Below are positions 61,753-64,000 of a DNA stretch of 64,000 nt, in pieces. The notes beneath the pieces are model-generated. The model had not been told where the DNA came from, did not search any database, and was given only the letters and a program-made list of their open reading frames with translations. The position numbers and the translations under genes were made by a program. The first letter of the stretch is position 1, and each line of letters begins with the position of its first letter. The DNA comes from an uncultured Succinivibrionaceae bacterium (GTDB taxonomy: Bacteria; Pseudomonadota; Gammaproteobacteria; Enterobacterales; Succinivibrionaceae): the NCBI GenBank assembly GCA_944389865.1, contig CALXNX010000003.1, forward strand, positions 1 through 64,000, in the 5' to 3' direction.

Positions 61753-63117
61753 TTAACCCTCCACTTCAATCTTGGTTAAGCATCTGCGCAGCTGCGGACC
61801 GTAGTCGGTCTTGCCCGGGCAGACGTAGGTGCACAGGGCTAAGTCTTCCTCGGCCAGTTCCAGCACGCCCAAAAGCTTGGCCTGATCGGTGTCATTGATA
61901 TCAATGGCACGCAGCAGTACGGTCGGTTCCATATCGAACGGGAACACCTTCTCGTACAGCCCTACCGGCACCATCGGACGCGAACCGCCGTTTAAGGCAG
62001 TGTTGATGGTATAAGCTGCAGGCTTGATGAAAGAGGAGATGTAGGCGCGCGAGGCGGTGTGACGCTTAAACCCGAGGCCCATCCAGCTCTTGAATAAGAA
62101 CTCGTTGTCGCGGCCTTCTTCCAAGGCGCAGACCTGCAGATGATAGCGTCCTAAGTAGGCAGAATCCGGACCTGCTGCGGTATTGCCCCACAGTACGGAG
62201 CCGGAGATAATGCGCACGCCGTTTGCCGACTTCTCAACAGCCTCTTCAGGCAGGAGTTCAGCAATGGAAGCGCCCTGTATGGTCTCAACTACGCGCGGCT
62301 CCTTGACCTGCGGACCGCAGAGGGAAACCCAGCGCCTGCTGTAGTACTGACCTTCGACAAAAAGGTGTCCGATGGCGATCACATCCTGATAGCCTATGTG
62401 CCACACGGTCTTATTTTCCGAAACCGGATCTAAGTAGTGAATGTGGGTACCAGGCAGACCGGCAGGATGCGGTCCGATAAAGACCTCTTCGACCACGTTC
62501 GGCACTTTAGCAGTCGGCAGCGAAGGCTCGCCCTTGCAGACGTAGATCTTAAAGTCGCCGATGCGGCTTAACACGCGCAGACCGTTGGAGAAAGCTTCAG
62601 CTTCCTTCTCGATAACGATGCGCGGCTCAACAGCGCAGGGGTTGGTGTCGATAGCGGTTACGAAGATGGAGTGCGGCAGCGTGCCCACCTTAGGCACCTT
62701 GTTGAAGGGACGAGCTCTAAATGCCGTCCACATGCCGGACTCAACTAACAGGTCAGTCACGTCCTTGGAGCTTAAATCGAGCAGCTTGTCAGCCGGGGTC
62801 TTCTTAAAGGCCACAGCGGGGCCGGCAGGATCAACTTCAATGACGACAGACTGGAAGGCACGGCGCTCGCCGCGGTTAACTGCAGTTACAGTGCCCGCAG
62901 CAGGAGCGGTAAAACGTGTTCCAGGGTTTTTCTTATCCTCGAACAGTACCTGCCCTTTCTTGACTTTAGTACCAGGCTCCACAGCCATTGACGGTCTTAA
63001 GCCCGTATAATCCACCTCGCCTAAAACAGCGACGTGCTTTATCTCCGGACCTTGGACTATCGCCTGCTGCGGCTGGCCGCCAAGAGGCAGATCCAATCCT
63101 TTTTTGATGTTAATCAT
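61753..63117 (-). CDS. nqrA: Na+-NQR subunit A
   Basis: Cytosolic, quinone-linked subunit at the head of the operon. The 454 residues start MINIKKGLDLPLGGQPQQAI and contain AVEPGTKVKKGQVLFEDKKNPGTRFTAPAAGTV, a lipoyl-like barrel, then FVTAIDTNPCAVEP and IGHLFVEGQYYSRRWVSLCGPQV; the C-terminus is typical. ATG 63117 is preferred; an in-frame TTG at 63129 is upstream. Confidence 0.96.
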   Translation of the reverse strand: MINIKKGLDLPLGGQPQQAIVQGPEIKHVAVLGEVDYTGLRPSMAVEPGTKVKKGQVLFEDKKNPGTRFTAPAAGTVTAVNRGERRAFQSVVIEVDPAGPAVAFKKTPADKLLDLSSKDVTDLLVESGMWTAFRARPFNKVPKVGTLPHSIFVTAIDTNPCAVEPRIVIEKEAEAFSNGLRVLSRIGDFKIYVCKGEPSLPTAKVPNVVEEVFIGPHPAGLPGTHIHYLDPVSENKTVWHIGYQDVIAIGHLFVEGQYYSRRWVSLCGPQVKEPRVVETIQGASIAELLPEEAVEKSANGVRIISGSVLWGNTAAGPDSAYLGRYHLQVCALEEGRDNEFLFKSWMGLGFKRHTASRAYISSFIKPAAYTINTALNGGSRPMVPVGLYEKVFPFDMEPTVLLRAIDINDTDQAKLLGVLELAEEDLALCTYVCPGKTDYGPQLRRCLTKIEVEG

Positions 63118-63592
63118 AGGCGGTTCCAATCAATAATTACGGAAAGTCACAGCTTCCTCTTTATACCCTGTATAAAAACCCTGGTACAGCTTGAACACGG
63201 TCTGCCGTAAGGCGGCCGCAATGAATCTGTCCCGCAGTTTTCGTGCAGGTTACAACGCAAAAATTTTAGCATAACTGCAGGTCTTTAAACCTACTTTTTC
63301 TTTGACCGGGCTCACAGCCAAAGCGCATCACAGCGCGCTGTACCCCCTGCTGCCGCCGCCGGCGCAACCGTTTGCACTTTTCAGCAGTTCTGCACTATAA
63401 GCTGCTGCTGTACCGGACTGCACTATTTTAGAAACTTGTATACACAGGCAGACCGCACTTGTACACTATCTTTCTGTATTTTAAGCGTTTTTATTTAAAT
63501 TTTTGCTGGCCGGCGCACAGACAGCCTGTACTTTGTCCGCTATAATGCCTGTAGTTGTATAGACAAGTACGCTTAAGGACTCGACATTAATT
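63118..63592. promoter_or_regulatory. Divergent nqrA-gntR control region
   Basis: 475 bp without a gene. On the minus strand an extended -10 (TGCTAAAAT, 63263-63271) probably serves nqrA, with a leader of about 140 nt. For the GntR gene TATAAT is at 63541-63546 with a partial -35 (CAGACA, 63518-63523). The motif TGCACTAT occurs at about 63388 and 63418. Confidence 0.5.
63435..63570 (+). promoter_or_regulatory. Three TTGTA-type operators upstream of the GntR gene
   Basis: CTTGTATACACAG (63435-63447, core palindrome TGTATACA), ACTTGTACAC (63457-63466, core TGTACA) and the 20-bp imperfect palindrome at 63551-63570 (arms GTA-TTGT and ACAA-TAC around ATAG). The last lies just past the -10, where a repressor would block transcription. 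HutC-type GntR regulators bind palindromes of this general form, so autoregulation is likely. Confidence 0.5.
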
Positions 63593-64000
63593 ATGGCTGA
63601 GGCTGCCTACCGCATTATTGCCGCCGCTCTGCGGCAGGACATCCTGTCCGGGCGCTGCGATCATGCGCCCTTTCCCTCCGAGCAGGAGCTGTGCGCGCGC
63701 TTTGCCGTCACCCGCACTACCGTGCGCCGCGCGCTGGATCTTTTGGTACAGGACGGACTGATCCGCAAGCAGCAGGGCAGGCGCATCAGCTTATGCTTTA
63801 CGCCGCAAAAGCGCCGCTCATGGAATTTCACCTCGCTGACTGAGACCCTGCGCGCGCAGCATGAAGTTCCCTGCTCGCGCGTCGATCTGGCGCAGCTTGA
63901 ATCCGTGAATGGCCGCCGGGTTTTTCATTTAGTGCGCACCCGCGGCTTTCAGCGCGCCGGCGCCGTGCAGTATTTGACTCATGAGGATTCGATGCTGCCC
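63593..64000 (+). CDS. GntR/HutC-family transcriptional regulator (5' part)
   Basis: 136 codons reach the window edge without a stop. Residues 1-67 form the winged helix-turn-helix: YRIIAAALRQDILSG, PFPSEQELCARFAVTRTTVRRALDLLVQDGLIRKQQGR. From about 90 the HutC/UTRA-type ligand domain begins (SLTETLRAQH, ...VFHLVRTRGFQRAG). The target pathway is unknown; the genes it controls may lie to the right. AAGGA is some distance before the ATG, so translation start is provisional. Confidence 0.85.
   Translation, partial: MAEAAYRIIAAALRQDILSGRCDHAPFPSEQELCARFAVTRTTVRRALDLLVQDGLIRKQQGRRISLCFTPQKRRSWNFTSLTETLRAQHEVPCSRVDLAQLESVNGRRVFHLVRTRGFQRAGAVQYLTHEDSMLP

Overview
The window looks like the chromosome of a Gram-negative gammaproteobacterium, most plausibly from Aeromonadales/Succinivibrionaceae. 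The evidence is conserved gammaproteobacterial gene order (ygiM | ygiF-glnE; aroQ-accB-accC; tsaD | rpsU; ribD-ribE-ribH-nusB-thiL), an LpxL-type lipid A acyltransferase, a GspA/ExeA-type secretion ATPase, a six-subunit Na+-translocating NADH:quinone oxidoreductase and an mglBAC galactose importer. The genus is inference. No rRNA or tRNA gene and no CRISPR array was recognised.

Layout. 1-230: right end of an IS200/IS605-type element whose body lies left of the window, plus debris. 254-6341 (minus): FKBP isomerase, then glyA-ribD-ribE-ribH-nusB-thiL (one-carbon, riboflavin and thiamine cofactors). 6712-13241 (plus): AbgT transporter, peptidase T, aroQ-accB-accC, lpxL. 13305-20819 (plus): an AT-richer restriction island with EVE-domain mcrB, mcrC and a type IIL (MmeI-like) restriction-modification gene cut in two by an IS256-family element. 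20813-22160: a DUF4156-like lipoprotein gene and a 288-bp direct repeat flanking an antitoxin whose toxin is almost entirely deleted. 21966-30198: glnE-ygiF (minus), ygiM (plus), gspA with a small partner, and an AraC regulator. 30276-34362 (minus): CBM20-bearing 4-alpha-glucanotransferase and an MFS/GPH sugar carrier. 34879-40526: cca, uppP, folK, folB, tsaD, a structured tnpB/omega-RNA-like relic in the rpsU leader, rpsU, and an EamA exporter. 40689-45057: a convergent pair of c-di-GMP-type proteins. 45274-49888: mpl, apbE, nqrM (minus) and proS (plus). 49973-57038: a flavin-binding-fold protein, mglBAC, and a two-gene operon of unknown secreted/cytosolic proteins. 57221-63117 (minus): nqrABCDEF. 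63593-end: 5' part of a GntR-family regulator preceded by repeated TTGTA operators.

How parts work together. RibD/RibE/RibH make riboflavin, the precursor of the FMN that ApbE attaches to NqrB and NqrC; NqrM matures the Nqr iron centre. apbE-nqrM and nqrA-F share an orientation but are separated by about 9 kb holding proS, mglBAC and the unknown pair. MglBAC imports galactose; the MFS carrier and MalQ handle malto-oligosaccharides. The most unusual parts are the split MmeI-like gene, the direct-repeat/antitoxin scar beside glnE, the multi-hairpin relic inside the rpsU leader, and the unknown pair at 54763-57038.
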